Positions 27,701 to 36,410 of a stretch of 64,000 nucleotides of DNA are shown piece after piece. Origin of the DNA: Liolophura sinensis (lineage: Eukaryota > Mollusca > Polyplacophora > Chitonida > Chitonidae); contig NC_088301.1 of NCBI RefSeq assembly GCF_032854445.1, positions 41,227,116 through 41,291,115 on the forward strand. Reading direction: 5' to 3'. Both the position numbers and the translations under genes were made by a program. The notes beneath the pieces are model-generated. The model had not been told where the DNA came from. It saw only the letters and a list, made by a program, of their open reading frames with translations, and searched no databases. Positions within the stretch are counted from its first letter, which is position 1. Every line of letters begins with the position of its first letter.

Positions 27701-30700
27701 TTGAAACATTAACAAGTCTGACAGGGATATTACTGTTCATGGGTACCAAGACTGATCCAGCATAGAGTCCACTTTTCAGGTTCTAGGTTCAGCTACGGTA
27801 CCCTACAAATAACACCACTCTCACTCTCAGGGGGCACACTCGCCTGTACGCTTGCTTCAATGACGAATGTTTCAATATCTGACACCTCCTCTATTGGTTG
27901 GCCATTAACCAGCCGGCCTCCAGCAATATCTCTTTGCATAGGCAGAACTGTGGCGTAAATGTTTAAGGTTCTCTTACCAAGACATTTGTTTAACTGACCA
28001 ATATTTATTGTTGCCACTTGTAACACTTGTAGCTTTTGGATTCGTTTGTATTGTTTGGTAACTTCCTTTGGAGTTTTATTTCCTACGTGTCGTAAACGTA
28101 GTTACTGATTTTCTTTTTTGATAGTTACGTCACATGTACCTGCCCATAGTGTTACATAAACAACGGCCTTTTTTCAGCAGTGTATGTAGTGAGGCAACTG
28201 CTGCTCAAGCAAATCAACTAAAAATCTACTCTAGCTTGCCCCTGACTTGTGTAAAGACTCCAAAGGAACGATTTGATTTGTTCTGACTTTCTCCAGGCTT
28301 GACGCCTTACTATCCAAAAGCAGTGTCACTACTCATGTGCTCTATTTCCCTCTGGGAGTAAAAGCGGATTCTAAACCAAATACTTTACTAACTCCCATTC
28401 CATCATCAGCCATTTCCTTAAATATTTTCCACAATGTACATTTAAAGTTGTGACCTCACAGTACTATAATGAACTGCTTGGGCTGAACAATCCGTTAAAA
28501 TTAAAAGCTCAGTGAGAACAAAATGCTATTTCTAGAAGCATAAATTACTATTAATTACATCTATATGTACTAAAACACAGTCCTAAAAAGCTGGGGAGTT
28601 GAACTATCGCACCAGGTCAAACACTCAACTGGGCCACTATTTGCTGTGAACCGTTTATAAATAAACTAATTAAATAGTTAATGAATCAAACTAATTAATT
28701 AAGCAAGTGCACATCAACTTGTGAAATTCAACATATACACATGTACTCAAAAATCGCTGAAAATTAGCCAGGCTGTCAAGAGCCATATATACTGGTGTAT
28801 GAAATTCCGTCTTAAAAGAAATGTAGGACACTTATTTTACCAACGGACACAAAACAAATATGAAAGTGGTCAAATTATTCATTTCTGGTACTAAAAACGT
28901 GTCACCTCGTCTGCAAGCAGCACCAGGTAAATTTGTGGCCGCCTAAATTTCACAAAAGGTTACTTTTTTATGTTGTTTGATACGCTAAACTCCAAATTAC
29001 TCTGATAGACAATACATGTTTTCCAAATGTTTCCAAATGTTCACAAATGACTAGCTATAGACGCTCACAAAAACCTGCCGCTGAAACTTGCATTGTTTAC
29101 CAGATTGAGTCAACCGCATACTTCGTTGCACTAGATAAATTCCGACTTCTCACATCAATTTGTCAAGGGCGTATGCTTGACAGTCGTATGTTTACATCTG
29201 GTGACAAAGGAATAACAATCTGGAAACTTTAGTTGTAGACAAACCAAGGTTCACTGCATACATATCAGAGTGCAATACTGGACTTGTACATACAGCAATA
29301 CACCAGAGATGTCTGGCGATACTGCGCTTTCTGAGTGGAAGCTGTGAAGGGAAAGTCTATTCCAGACCGAGGGGGTATACCAGCCACGTTATCTTGTTAC
29401 ATTTTATTTATTTGATTGGTGTTTCACACTGTACTGAAGAAAATTTCACTTATGTGACGTTGCACACATGCAGGTACGTGGTTTGAAAATCATGATGTCC
29501 ATACAAAGAGACAGATTTTTTTACTGTGAAAGCTTAAAGCCTGTGATTTACAACAGCAAAGACCGTCAAACTTCGAAGTGTAAAATATTATCTTTACAAA
29601 TTTCTCCCATTTTCTGCTCAGGGTATGTTGAAAAATGACTTTTGGGATCCCTGTCAATACAAGAAGATAGGTTTAGCCTGACATCCTTTCATCTACCCTT
29701 TATTTTCTTCTATATTTCTACTTTACAGCGAAAATATTAATTGTCACATTCTTTTTCAAGTTTTTGTTATCACTGCCAGTCAGATATCATAGATAAATAT
29801 GAGTTTACATGCATTGACAGAGGCACTGCTTCTACCGTGAAAGATATAATCTGATAGATTAAATGGATTGTCAAATTTCTGTGGCCGTCTTTTCAGTAAT
29901 AAAACTGGTTTATTACTTTTTTATTACTTGGTGTTTGTTGCAATTTTTAAAAAATGAACTTTTTGAAAATAAAAACAAAAAGAAAAATACCAGAACACTT
30001 ACATATTTCAGGAAATATCCCTGATCAACAATGAGCTCCAGCACATGCCCCAGTGAACAGGATGGTGCTGCATAGCCTGAAACACAAAACAATTGTACAC
30101 TGGAACCTGTACCAACAGGTGACATACTTCAAAAGATAAAGACGCAACCTTGATTTATGTTGCATACTTTTTACATTTGACTAGACATTTCTCCATTTTG
30201 GTATAATTTGCAGGGCTTATACATGACTTAATTTCAAAACTGTTTCCAGACTTGAAATCTACAATTTCAAGACTACTTAGAATATATATTCTACTGACAT
30301 ACATGATGCAAACAATGTGAAATTATCTGATTAACTGAACTTTCTCACATTATTTCAGGCCCCGCCTGAATCCTGTAATTACATGTAACTTGCAACTCTT
30401 AAGTATCTATGTACCGCCTAGATATCCACTTTCAGTACTGTGATTTGTTTTGGGCACTATAACATTTAACTCAAATTTGGTATCAAGGCTACCAATGAGC
30501 TTGCCCGTAGGAGACACTTGAATGCAAAACTTCACCTCAATACATAAAATACTCAAGTCGTGAATTTGGCAATTTACTGTAATTACTATGCATAATATAA
30601 ACACTCCCTCTTGCCATTTAAATGTATGTAAACTTCAGCACTTTAATACTTTAACTTCAATACATGCAGTACTTTATGAATGAATGCTTGGTATAATGTC

Positions 30701-33700
30701 ATACTTAATGTTTCAGTCATATGACAAGGGGTCATTAGGTCATTATGTACATATATGTACTCTTGTGGCAAGGTGATTCCATACCGCCAAAGCGCTGTCG
30801 CTACTGAAATATCATGCTGAAGACACCACACATGACACCCCACCCAGTCACATCATACTAACACTGGGCCAACTAGTCCTTTTTCTCAAATCTTCATTCA
30901 GTCATTTTTGAGATTGAGATTTTGAGACTATTTTGTGTATATGTACAGGGTGGACTGAATACTTCCATGGTGACAATAGTTCACTAGTTATTTAGCAACC
31001 ATGTAATTATTTTACGTCCACCCTATGTTTAACACAAGTGATGCCATCCTACTAAATCATGTGTACATTAGTTAAGTAACCTACTTGGATGCCTGTCATC
31101 AAATGGATCTGGGTCCAATCTGATGAATTCCTCTGTTGCTAACTCCACCTGTTCAGCAATGCTAAAGACAGAAAACAAAAGACTGACTTTACATGTATAA
31201 TTTTTAGTCATGCAAGCTAGTTTCTGAATAACCGTTATATTGAGGTCATAACATTCCTAACAAGCTGTTACAATGTTTTCTGACTGACAGACACAACACT
31301 GCTTACATGCAAACTGTGTAACCAGTTATCTAATGAATGTGCTGCAAGTTTTATACATCTTAATGAGGGTACTTGAGAACTTTCTGCAGGATGTTGCAGC
31401 TTTATGCAATGTATAATCTGGGCCTTTAGGTCCCACATATATGATTACCTTATTTATTTGATTTAAGTTTCACACCGTAGTCAAGAATATTTCACTTATA
31501 CAAAGCTGACTAGCATTATTGTGAGACGAAACCAGGCATAGCCCTGGGGAAATCCATAGTCATCCAGAGGTTGCTGGAAAACCTTCCCATGTACCACCAG
31601 AGAGCAAGCCACAATGAGCTTGACTTGAACTTGCAGTGATCCCTTTGGTGAGAGGCTCCTGGGTCACTGTGCTGCACTAGTGTGCTAACCACTAGGCCAC
31701 CGACGCCCCAACACGCATACATGGACATCAAATACTAGTCCCTGAACATGATTTTGTTTACATTCTCTCTCCATATTTTCCTCACTCTGAGCATTATGTT
31801 GCCACAGAGGCCAACAACCCTGATCTGAATGGCCCAATTTTAAATAGGAATCGCACACCAAATAAGAAAGCTTTGTAGTAAACATTGTGGCTCCTACATG
31901 TATCTTTCCATGCTTCTCCAACCAAAATGTTTTCTAAGAACGAAATGAAAATTCTGGAACACTTTCCAAATCAGAGATGACCTTCAGGATGTTCTGATTT
32001 CACTTCCATTGGAAAGGACATTTTATTGACTAAATCTAGTAATGAGAATGGTACCAGCAGTGCACGCTTTTGTAGCAGACTGTGTCAGTGCATAAGAAAT
32101 TTGAGCAGGAATATCTACATCTACATCTACATACATCTCCCGTCCTGTGAATTCAAATTCTGAAGGACAGAGAAACAGTTACATGTATCTCCAGACAACT
32201 TCTCATCCCAGGTGCTATTTATCAGGGTGTCATCTTTAATATGTTACAGCAACATTCTGTCACAGTCACAAAAGCATCTTCTTCACTTAAATTCAAACCG
32301 ACAGAATATTCAAACTTTGAATTGTTATTATAGTTTCACATATAAATGGTGTGGTTCTAAATTCTTGAGATAATCGACCTATCCTCCGAAATTGAAATTT
32401 GTCTAAACGAAACAGAGCTAGATCATAAGCAATACAAAACTAACAAAAATGAAAGGGGAGTCATAAAACTATAATAACAATGGGAAACCTATCTCATGGG
32501 ACACAGAAAGTACCGTGGAAGTTCTGGAGATTAACAGAGCACTCTTATTTGAGAACATATACAATTGCTGTGGACCCCTTTTGATTACAGATCTAAACCT
32601 GTTATAAATCATGACACTAAATCAGAAAGCTAAACTTCACTACTCAGTTCCATGCAGTCTAACAGAATCCTAAAAAAAATTTCTGAAGGTTACAGTTTTT
32701 AAGACTTACTGTGAGCAATATTGCACATTTGCGCTTTTTGAAAAGCTTGAAAGCCTTTTTTCTTAACTTTTGGAGACTGTGGTGTGGGTCAAAGTGGGTT
32801 TCATACCTTCACCACCACTGAGATACAAGACATGTCACCCCACCAACTCATATTATATGGACGCCGGGACAACCAGTCATGCTTCCCTGAACTAACCTAT
32901 CAGAGTTGAGAGCCAAGCGAGGAAGCAACAAGTACTATTTTTATAGTCTTTGATATGACCCAACCTGGGTTTGATCCTGACCTTGAGGCAGACGCTCTAA
33001 CCATTAGGTCATTGAAGCGATTTGGTTAGGGTACAAATTAAAAAGATTCAACTGGTAAAAAAGGACATAGAAATAAACAAAGGACGTGAGTTTAATTACC
33101 ATTAGATTGCTATCGAAAAAGTGGTCAGAGTTTTATATTTGCGACAGTCAGGGAACAATGAACTCAGTGTTACCCTGAATGACATCAGGCGAGTCGGTGG
33201 TGTGTATGGTAGCATCATAACCCATGCGACGAGACGAGACTTCCAGAACACTGGGACATCACACTGTGTCCGGTGGCCACTGAATCTGCCACCAATGGCA
33301 GTGAGATTGGCGAATGAATTGCAGCACAGACGGGCTAAATTTATTTATTTATTTGATTGGTGTTTTACGCCATACTCATGAATATTTCACTTATACGACG
33401 GCAGCCAGCATTATAGTGGGAGGAAACCAGGCACAGCCCGGGGGAACCCACAACCATCCGCAGGTTGCTGTAAAACCTTCCCACTTACGGCCAGAGAGGA
33501 AGCCAGCATGACCTTGACTTGAACTCACAGCGACCGCATTGGTGAGAGGCTTCTGGGTCATTACGCTGTGTTAGTGCGCAAGCCAACTGAGCCACCGAGG
33601 CCCAAGACGGGCTAAGAGACTGAACTTTATAGGCCTAAAGCATTTGTCACTCAACCCTTTGACAATGGCAGTATTTGCAATTAAAAAAAATTTGTTTAAG

Positions 33701-33813
33701 TGGCTTCACCTGGATAGGATTTCTGTCAACTCAGCGGTGGTAGCTTCATTCTTCCGTGACTCCCAACGATTCAACTCATATGCCGTCTTTTCCAGGGATT
33801 CTATCATTGACAT
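1..33813 (-). CDS. DCAF1: DCAF1 (VprBP) orthologue, multi-exon, 3' end cut by the window edge
   Basis: DCAF1 is the substrate receptor of CUL4-DDB1 ubiquitin ligases (also reported in the EDVP complex) and acts mainly in the nucleus. I traced 33 exons (about 1300 codons) by similarity to the family and GT-AG signals. The start ATG is 33813-33811. In transcript order: 33813-33710, 31161-31085, 30076-30003, 24497-24375, 23640-23503, 22834-22564, 19870-19734, 18809-18708, 18243-18085, 16505-16465, 15971-15833, 15410-15204, 14082-13913, 13475-13356, 13147-13045, 12741-12622, 12313-12242, 11520-11439, 10993-10860, 10255-10174, 9643-9519, 8891-8631, 8228-8017, 7536-7461, 6911-6850, 5380-5317, 4870-4799, 4397-4341, 3946-3863, 3378-3294, 2879-2649, 763-665, 24-1. 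Codon phases agree at every junction except 3863/3378. The piece between 2649 and 763 was not found. The acidic tail expected in the family lies to the left of the window. Identification is secure; single boundaries are by eye. Confidence 0.93.
1617..1690 (-). mobile_element. SINE family A tail fragment
   Basis: Short fragment with GACTGGTGTTCAATGCCGTA and CACTTATATGACTG, left of the last recognisable DCAF1 propeller exon. Confidence 0.55.
2083..2600. repeat. Unclassified repeat E, copy 1
   Basis: Part of this stretch (2396-2512) resembles 23255-23365: both contain AAATTTACT, TGGTG and GATGTAAA followed by a GTAGANAGNGATGNATG block. Family unknown. Confidence 0.4.
2649..7536 (-). CDS. DCAF1: DCAF1 WD40 domain exons (eight exons)
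   Basis: Exons 7536-7461 ([20 protein letters not shown]), 6911-6850 (ends DRKFIYS), 5380-5317 ([20 protein letters not shown]), 4870-4799 ([12 protein letters not shown]), 4397-4341, 3946-3863 ([19 protein letters not shown]), 3378-3294 ([16 protein letters not shown]) and 2879-2649 (IYDINTGEC, then [11 protein letters not shown] and [18 protein letters not shown]). This is the propeller that contacts DDB1 in the family. The next piece of the propeller after 2649 was not found in the window. The junction 3863/3378 cannot be closed in frame with canonical GT-AG sites. Confidence 0.88.
3167..3185. repeat. C19 homopolymer in a DCAF1 intron
   Basis: Nineteen consecutive C residues between exons 3378-3294 and 2879-2649. 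Shorter C or G runs occur near 11.80, 13.76 and 56.77 kb. Confidence 0.95.
5515..5660. repeat. 33-36 bp minisatellite, array 1, in a DCAF1 intron
   Basis: About four units of AATGTGNTGAGGTTTTGAAA plus CAGACATACATGT or variants. Same family as the array at 6370-6620, separated by about 0.7 kb of unique sequence. Confidence 0.85.
6370..6622. repeat. 36-bp minisatellite, array 2, in a DCAF1 intron
   Basis: About seven units with the core GTGGTGAGGTTTTGAAACAG and ACATAAGCCATGTAAT. The period is a multiple of three, so spurious open frames run through it on the minus strand. It lies between DCAF1 exons 6911-6850 and 5380-5317. Confidence 0.88.
7730..7912 (-). mobile_element. SINE family A copy with internal deletion
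   Basis: DCAF1 intron. The tail-end motif CTCAAGAATATTTCACTTAT is followed by the body and part of the tRNA-like head (to AACCCCAAGGCCAC). Confidence 0.75.
8017..9643 (-). CDS. DCAF1: DCAF1 Pro/Thr-rich linker and pre-WD40 exons (three exons)
   Basis: Exons 9643-9519, 8891-8631 and 8228-8017. The middle exon encodes a low-complexity Thr-Pro-Val/Ile run built from 9-bp repeats, in a place where DCAF1 proteins are normally variable and Pro/Ser/Thr-rich. The last exon contains [20 protein letters not shown] followed by SIFE, a block conserved in the family just before the propeller. Phases are consistent on both sides. The acceptor of the last exon lies only about a dozen bases from a SINE tail. 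Confidence 0.87.
8241..8365 (-). mobile_element. SINE family A fragment next to a DCAF1 splice acceptor
   Basis: The tail (TATTTATTTATTTGATTGG) starts about 12 bp upstream of the CAG acceptor of exon 8228-8017, so the SINE supplies the region where the branch site should lie. Confidence 0.8.
8694..8832 (-). repeat. 9-bp coding minisatellite in DCAF1
   Basis: Repeats of GGTGTGACG/A on the plus strand, in phase with the DCAF1 frame on the minus strand. They encode successive Thr-Pro-Val or Thr-Pro-Ile triplets. Part of exon 8891-8631. Confidence 0.85.
9820..10735. repeat. Dispersed intronic repeat D (several degenerate units) in DCAF1
   Basis: Units near 9.82-9.93, 10.32-10.44, 10.50-10.56 and 10.66-10.73 kb share TGCAAAACTTNANCTNAATAC, AAAGTACTGAAGTNNTGAAT and GTAATTAATNTGCACA. 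Exon 10255-10174 lies between units. Related units occur at 30.51-30.62 kb and, inverted, in the HMGA-like gene. Confidence 0.6.
10174..11520 (-). CDS. DCAF1: DCAF1 exons with LisH motif (three exons)
   Basis: Exons 11520-11439, 10993-10860 and 10255-10174. The first gives [20 protein letters not shown], very close to other DCAF1 proteins. The second contains [18 protein letters not shown]. The third carries the LisH-type helix [18 protein letters not shown], with the expected L..LI..HL..KG spacing. In the family the LisH motif supports dimerisation of DCAF1. Codon phases (1, 0 and 1 leftover bases at the three donors) match the neighbouring exons. Confidence 0.92.
11935..12140 (-). mobile_element. 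SINE family A copy
   Basis: Diverged reverse copy in a DCAF1 intron, with the body motif ACCCATGACCATCCG and part of the tRNA-like head (GAGCTGGACTTGAACTCAC). Confidence 0.8.
12242..19870 (-). CDS. DCAF1: DCAF1 armadillo-like region exons (eleven exons)
   Basis: Exons 19870-19734, 18809-18708, 18243-18085, 16505-16465, 15971-15833, 15410-15204, 14082-13913, 13475-13356, 13147-13045, 12741-12622 and 12313-12242 encode the helical core. Recognisable family blocks are [29 protein letters not shown], a [10 protein letters not shown] block, [30 protein letters not shown] and DQIRTLACK. The exon at 15410 uses a donor after AAG at 15204, which gives the conserved -AYK-AYN- junction; reading on past this donor stays open but is not family-like. 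The segment 12741-12622 is Gly/Arg-rich ([10 protein letters not shown]), unlike the vertebrate version at this place. Confidence 0.9.
13751..13852 (+). mobile_element. SINE family A 3' fragment
   Basis: Body end and tail (TATTCTTGAGTACAGCATAA, then ATCAAATAAATCAATAAAT) in a DCAF1 intron, preceded by a C-run. Confidence 0.8.
16674..17040 (-). mobile_element. SINE family B, near full length
   Basis: A different tRNA-derived SINE. On the plus strand it starts with a GAGTGAGTGAGTGCTTGGGG tail. Its tRNA-like head is at the right end; read on the minus strand it runs CCGCGATAGCACC to ATCCTGGGTTGAGTC. It lies in a DCAF1 intron. Confidence 0.75.
18377..18480 (-). mobile_element. SINE family A 3' fragment
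   Basis: Tail and first part of the body (AGCATTATGGTGGGAGAAAA) in a DCAF1 intron. Confidence 0.8.
20379..20542 (-). mobile_element. SINE family A, 5'-truncated, with target-site duplication
   Basis: The tail and body are present and the tRNA head is missing. It is flanked by a perfect 13-bp duplication GACATCACATTAA (20366-20378 and 20543-20555), so the truncation happened at insertion. Confidence 0.9.
20843..20960 (-). mobile_element. SINE family A fragment
   Basis: Internally shortened copy: GGTGCTCAAGAAACAAC joins directly to AGCATTATGGTGGGAAG, then a head remnant (GAGTTGGACATGAACTCAC). Confidence 0.7.
21257..22171. mobile_element. TIR element (non-autonomous DNA transposon), copy 1
   Basis: A 915-bp element in a DCAF1 intron. 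The left end TACTGTGAGGTACTTAATTT and the right end AAGTACTTTACAGTA are inverted versions of each other. The outer TA on both sides could be a TA target duplication. The interior matches the copy at 46207-47197 in reverse orientation along its whole length (for example the AAACACCTGACAAA / TTTGTCAGGTGTTT block). No transposase is recognisable. Confidence 0.8.
22564..33813 (-). CDS. DCAF1: DCAF1 N-terminal exons (six exons)
   Basis: Exons 33813-33710, 31161-31085, 30076-30003, 24497-24375, 23640-23503 and 22834-22564 encode the family's N-terminal part. The second exon carries the conserved [10 protein letters not shown] motif. The third and fourth give a [11 protein letters not shown] helix and an [13 protein letters not shown] helix. 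The fifth contains [11 protein letters not shown], matching the first armadillo-like helices. The sixth begins with [15 protein letters not shown] and then becomes a poorly conserved charged, Ser/Pro-rich linker, as in other DCAF1 proteins. The start Met is in an AAGATGT context and is the first ATG of the exon. The 5.5-kb intron between 30003 and 24497 holds a whole LTR retroelement. Confidence 0.88.
23040..23085 (-). mobile_element. SINE family A tail fragment
   Basis: Very short fragment (TTTATTTATTTGACGCTGTG, AAGAATATTTGACTTA). A second scrap of the same type lies near 23456-23488. Confidence 0.45.
23095..23370. repeat. Unclassified repeat E, copy 2
   Basis: Counterpart of the 2.1-2.6 kb repeat, in a DCAF1 intron. 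Diverged, and ends are not defined. Confidence 0.4.
24838..25064 (-). repeat. 3' LTR of the intronic Ty3/gypsy element
   Basis: Read on the minus strand it starts TGTAACAAGATAACG, just after the polypurine tract, and ends near CAAGCA. It aligns over its length with the copy at 29174-29401, sharing for example ACACCAGAGATGTCTGG on the plus strand. Exact ends are estimated. Confidence 0.75.
25400..26200 (-). pseudogene. Integrase remnant (first Ty3/gypsy element)
   Basis: The open piece 25723-25400 reads [19 protein letters not shown] and [10 protein letters not shown], matching the end of the retroviral-type integrase core, where host factories show LAYRS..H.STGY.P..L..G. The upstream part is frameshifted. 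Confidence 0.65.
26318..26990 (-). pseudogene. RNase H-like remnant (first Ty3/gypsy element)
   Basis: Minus-strand reading shows [18 protein letters not shown] and, after a loss of frame, [19 protein letters not shown] followed by [10 protein letters not shown]. This is the typical order of the retroelement RNase H domain, with Asn where the usual DALS Asp would lie. It is inactive by its breaks. Confidence 0.7.
27050..27680 (-). pseudogene. Reverse transcriptase remnant (first Ty3/gypsy element)
   Basis: Minus-strand pieces resemble the N-terminal Pol region ([17 protein letters not shown], then [10 protein letters not shown] and [11 protein letters not shown]). They are followed by the palm motif region [16 protein letters not shown] and [15 protein letters not shown]. 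After this the reading breaks, and within about 100 bases the similarity resumes at the post-RT connection, so the Y-x-DD catalytic segment is absent. Several stops and frameshifts separate the pieces. Confidence 0.7.
27681..29173 (-). other. Remnant 5' internal region of the first Ty3/gypsy element
   Basis: Gag and protease should lie here. One open stretch (28026-27793) has no motif that I recognise. No CCHC knuckle and no D-S/T-G motif was seen. The rest is AT-rich and full of stops. Confidence 0.45.
29174..29401 (-). repeat. 5' LTR of the intronic Ty3/gypsy element
   Basis: Partner of the copy at 24838-25064, with scattered substitutions and small indels. Its outer end abuts a SINE tail beginning at 29402. 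Confidence 0.75.
29402..29465 (-). mobile_element. SINE family A tail fragment at the LTR edge
   Basis: TTTATTTATTTGATTGGTGT and CACTTATGTGACG directly abut the outer end of the 5' LTR. Confidence 0.65.
30508..30625. repeat. Dispersed intronic repeat D unit
   Basis: Contains ACTTGAATGCAAAACTTCAC, ACATAAAATACTCAAGTCGT and TTACTGTAATTACTATGC, matching the 9.8-10.7 kb units. Confidence 0.55.
30683..30875 (-). mobile_element. SINE family B fragment
   Basis: Shares GAATGCTTGGTATAATGTCA and TTTCAGTCATATGAC with the 16.7-kb copy, then diverges. DCAF1 intron. Confidence 0.55.
31447..31711 (-). mobile_element. SINE family A, near full length
   Basis: Diverged reverse copy in the intron between DCAF1 exons 2 and 3 (31085 and 30076 side excluded; it lies upstream of 31161). 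Tail TTATTTATTTG at left, tRNA-like head ending CGACGCCCC at right. Confidence 0.85.
32766..33020 (-). mobile_element. SINE family B fragment
   Basis: Shares GAGCCAAGCGAGGAAG and the tRNA-like end (CAGACGCTCTAACCATTAGG) with family B. First DCAF1 intron. Confidence 0.6.
33339..33604 (-). mobile_element. SINE family A, near full length
   Basis: Reverse-orientation copy in the first DCAF1 intron, flanked by a perfect 11-bp duplication AGACGGGCTAA (33328-33338 and 33605-33615). Its tRNA-like head is at the right end. Confidence 0.9.
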
Positions 33814-34330
33814 CTTGTTTTTCTTGTTTCTAATTAAATTAAATTTCTATCACTACAATGACTTAGGACCACGAGTAAGCGAGGTTAAAGCTTATTCATA
33901 GTTGACTACATGCATGCACAGTACAACCCCACGTGTTTGTCCAAAACATTGACGTTGTTGTTGTTGTTCTTTAAAATGGAGTTAGCGTGCTCGTATATAC
34001 GACGAAACTGATACAAATTAAAACTGACAACAGGTAAGGTAATGCCAAAACGCAAACGCTGGGTCACTCGACCATTCCTGAGAAGTCTCTTGGTCGTTCA
34101 GTCCACTTCTGCAGGTTATGTGAAGTTCGAGTGAAGCATGCTTTCTCAACAAAATTCGCCGCCAGACAGCTCGCTTGCCAGAGTTTTGCACAATATTCTC
34201 GATAGTACGATATGATTGGAGGGTTTTGAAACGAGCGCCCTCTATCCGGTATTTTACAGCGTGGGTCGGGTGTTAGGCTTTGTTGATTTCCAAGGAAGAA
34301 TTGGCTTTTGGCAAGGAAAGACGTAATTTG
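33814..34330 (-). promoter_or_regulatory. Probable 5'UTR and promoter region of DCAF1
   Basis: This is the region just upstream of the DCAF1 start codon. It is locally richer in CpG than the surrounding introns (34.06-34.30 kb) and holds no repeat that I recognise. No clear TATA box was seen. A promoter here is inferred from position only. Confidence 0.3.
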
Positions 34331-34549
34331 GTGAGCAAATGTGCCTACAGAAAATTACACAATTTAAGATAAATAGAACAAGTATATTATCAGTACATTT
34401 GCTTGTAATTTAGAAGGTTGCCTCGACATAATATTGGCTTTCATGCGTCTGTGCATGTTGCACAGAATAGCACAGTGAAACATTGGAAGTCACATTTTAC
34501 ACTGCAACAATGCAGGTACGATTTGTTGCTGAGCATGCTCCTCTCCATG

Positions 34550-34870
34550 GAAAGATATTAAATGTCTTGATCAGGTAAATTAATATGCATATGTACCAGT
34601 ACCAACTCTGACCACTGTACACCCCAGTGGGGACAGTGTGTGGAAGTGGCTGGATGTTCATTAAGGCCATAAATTTTGTGCTTGTGGACACTTCTTGCTC
34701 CCATCCCACCCTGAGAGAGGGGGGATGAGATTTATTGTCCTACCCATCTGATTTCCAGAGGGGGGTGGGGGATAGAGACAAAAGTCTGTCTCTTTTCTCC
34801 CTGGACATCCCAAGAGTTAACCAGTGCACTTCCACAGCAGCCTTTATACCACAAACTATCCTCTCTATTT
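34550..34870 (+). repeat. Repeat C, left copy 1 (inverted relative to 42.4-42.8 kb)
   Basis: Matches the reverse complement of 42394-42775. Shared landmarks are AGTACCAACTCTG, GGCCATAAATTTTGTGCT, TCCCATCCCACCCTGAGAGA and GCACTTCCACAGCAGCCTTT. It lies between DCAF1 and the second retroelement. Family unknown. Confidence 0.75.
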
Positions 34871-35886
34871 AGCTAAGAGTTTAGGCTTGGGGGCCTCAGA
34901 ATGTTTGATTGGAAGCATGATTGGAAGATATGTTATTGGTTAAAGAACTTGAGCCATGTTGGATCATTATACATGTATTTTCAATATTTGTGTGCGACAA
35001 GTGGGTACATATATACATTTATCTTCACTTTGCTCCAAATCTCTTGTGTAAATGAATGCTTTAGCAGTTATTTATACTGTTGAACTGATGTTCATTTATC
35101 CGACTCAGTTTAGGATTCTTTTCACGTGGACATTTTATAGAAAAACACTGAGTATTACTCTGTTACTTCATAGCTGGTCTCCTGGTATTATTTGCGGAAC
35201 TTATACTGCAGTTGTAAAGCATTCTGTAGCCCTTAATGGGCTTTCAGAAGTTATTTGCAAAACCATGAGGTCTTTATGTGCAGCTACATTTGATCAACTA
35301 GGCCTGTAAGCTAATCTCTACCTCAGGCATTGGTCAAAGGGTAATTTTCCACCCAATATCTGTCAGTCACTAACTCTAGAGCTGGACAAGGCCTGACTTA
35401 GAGCCTCTCCCTGGGTTTGTTTTGGTCACATGACAAAATGGCTGCCCCCATTGACTGTAGACAAACGGCTGTCATATGTCTATATCATCACGTCGCAAGT
35501 TTATTACTTTGTCTTTTACATATTAATACCCTCATTTATCCCCTGTAATCTGTTTAAGTTCCATATCGTAGCTTTATACAATAACATGTCCCTGGTATTT
35601 TGTATGTCTGTTATGTTGTATGTAATGACAATCCTCAGTTGTATATATTTTATAAGTAGGCCTACACATATGTACTTACTATGTGCATGATTGGATGAGA
35701 CGCTGCTGACATATGCTACTTAAATTGTTTATGCAGGGACAACCAGTACTGTCCAACCATCTCTTGGTTATAATCTTGGTATAATAGCATATTTGGTTTG
35801 CAACACTGTTTGCTGATGTTATTTGATTTTATAAGTGATACATATTTTCTCAAGTTTGTTTTATCACAATATTTTTGTATGTGGTT
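34871..35886. other. AT-rich sequence between two repeat C copies
   Basis: No gene or known repeat recognised. A few short open frames show no family signal. Confidence 0.4.
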
Positions 35887-36012
35887 AAAACTGGCTCTTT
35901 TCTCCCTGAACAGGAGTTAACAAGTGCACTTCCACAGCAGTCTTTATACCACTTACTGTCCTCCAGAGCACACAGGCCCGTCACTACAGATTAGGTCAGT
36001 TAAACTGGCATG
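35887..36012 (+). repeat. Repeat C, left copy 2 (partial)
   Basis: Direct partial duplicate of copy 1. It extends the match to the end of the unit (AGATTAGGTCAGTTAAACTG), which also pairs inverted with 42394-42420. Confidence 0.7.
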
Positions 36013-36410
36013 TAGAACTGAGCATTCTTTCTACCTGTTCCCTTCTTTCCTTTTCTTTTCTTTCTACCAATAAACCTGTATTTAAGTGCAAGGCATTTTC
36101 AGTGAGTTGGTTTTGTTTCTTTCAAGCTGATTCTACTCAGGATTTGTTACTGCACACACTTGCCCAGATTACCTTGAGACAGTCTGGTGGTGTGCTTGCG
36201 CGCCCCTCTGATAGGTCAGTTGGAGCTTACTTATTTCTGTGGGAGTGCCATTCTGTCAATATCAGCTATTAATATTCTGCAACCCATTCCTTCTAGCAAC
36301 AGAATATTATATTCACTTTTGTGAGTTGTGTTCTGTGCGTTCATTTCCTTTTTCAACACTCATTCCCTCTGCGGCCTCAGTCTCCATCTGCCAGTGTTAC
36401 CCACGCCACC

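Larger units (their letters stand above)
24838..29401 (-). mobile_element. Ty3/gypsy LTR retrotransposon, decayed, inside a DCAF1 intron
   Basis: Two similar ~227-bp direct repeats (24838-25064 and 29174-29401) bound about 4.1 kb of internal sequence in the same sense as DCAF1. Inside, on the minus strand and in order, are the N-terminal Pol region (about 27.68-27.3 kb), RT remnants, RNase H, and an integrase remnant near 25.4-26.2 kb. A purine-rich tract (AAAGGGGAAG) directly precedes the 3' LTR at about 25068-25077. Frames are broken many times and the RT catalytic core is missing. No clear target-site duplication or primer-binding site was seen. The copies of the LTR differ at many positions, so the insertion is old. 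Confidence 0.8.

Noticed and set aside
34497-34709. 70-codon minus-strand open frame near repeat C
   Set aside because: Mostly repeat C sequence; the right-hand copy does not keep the same frame open.
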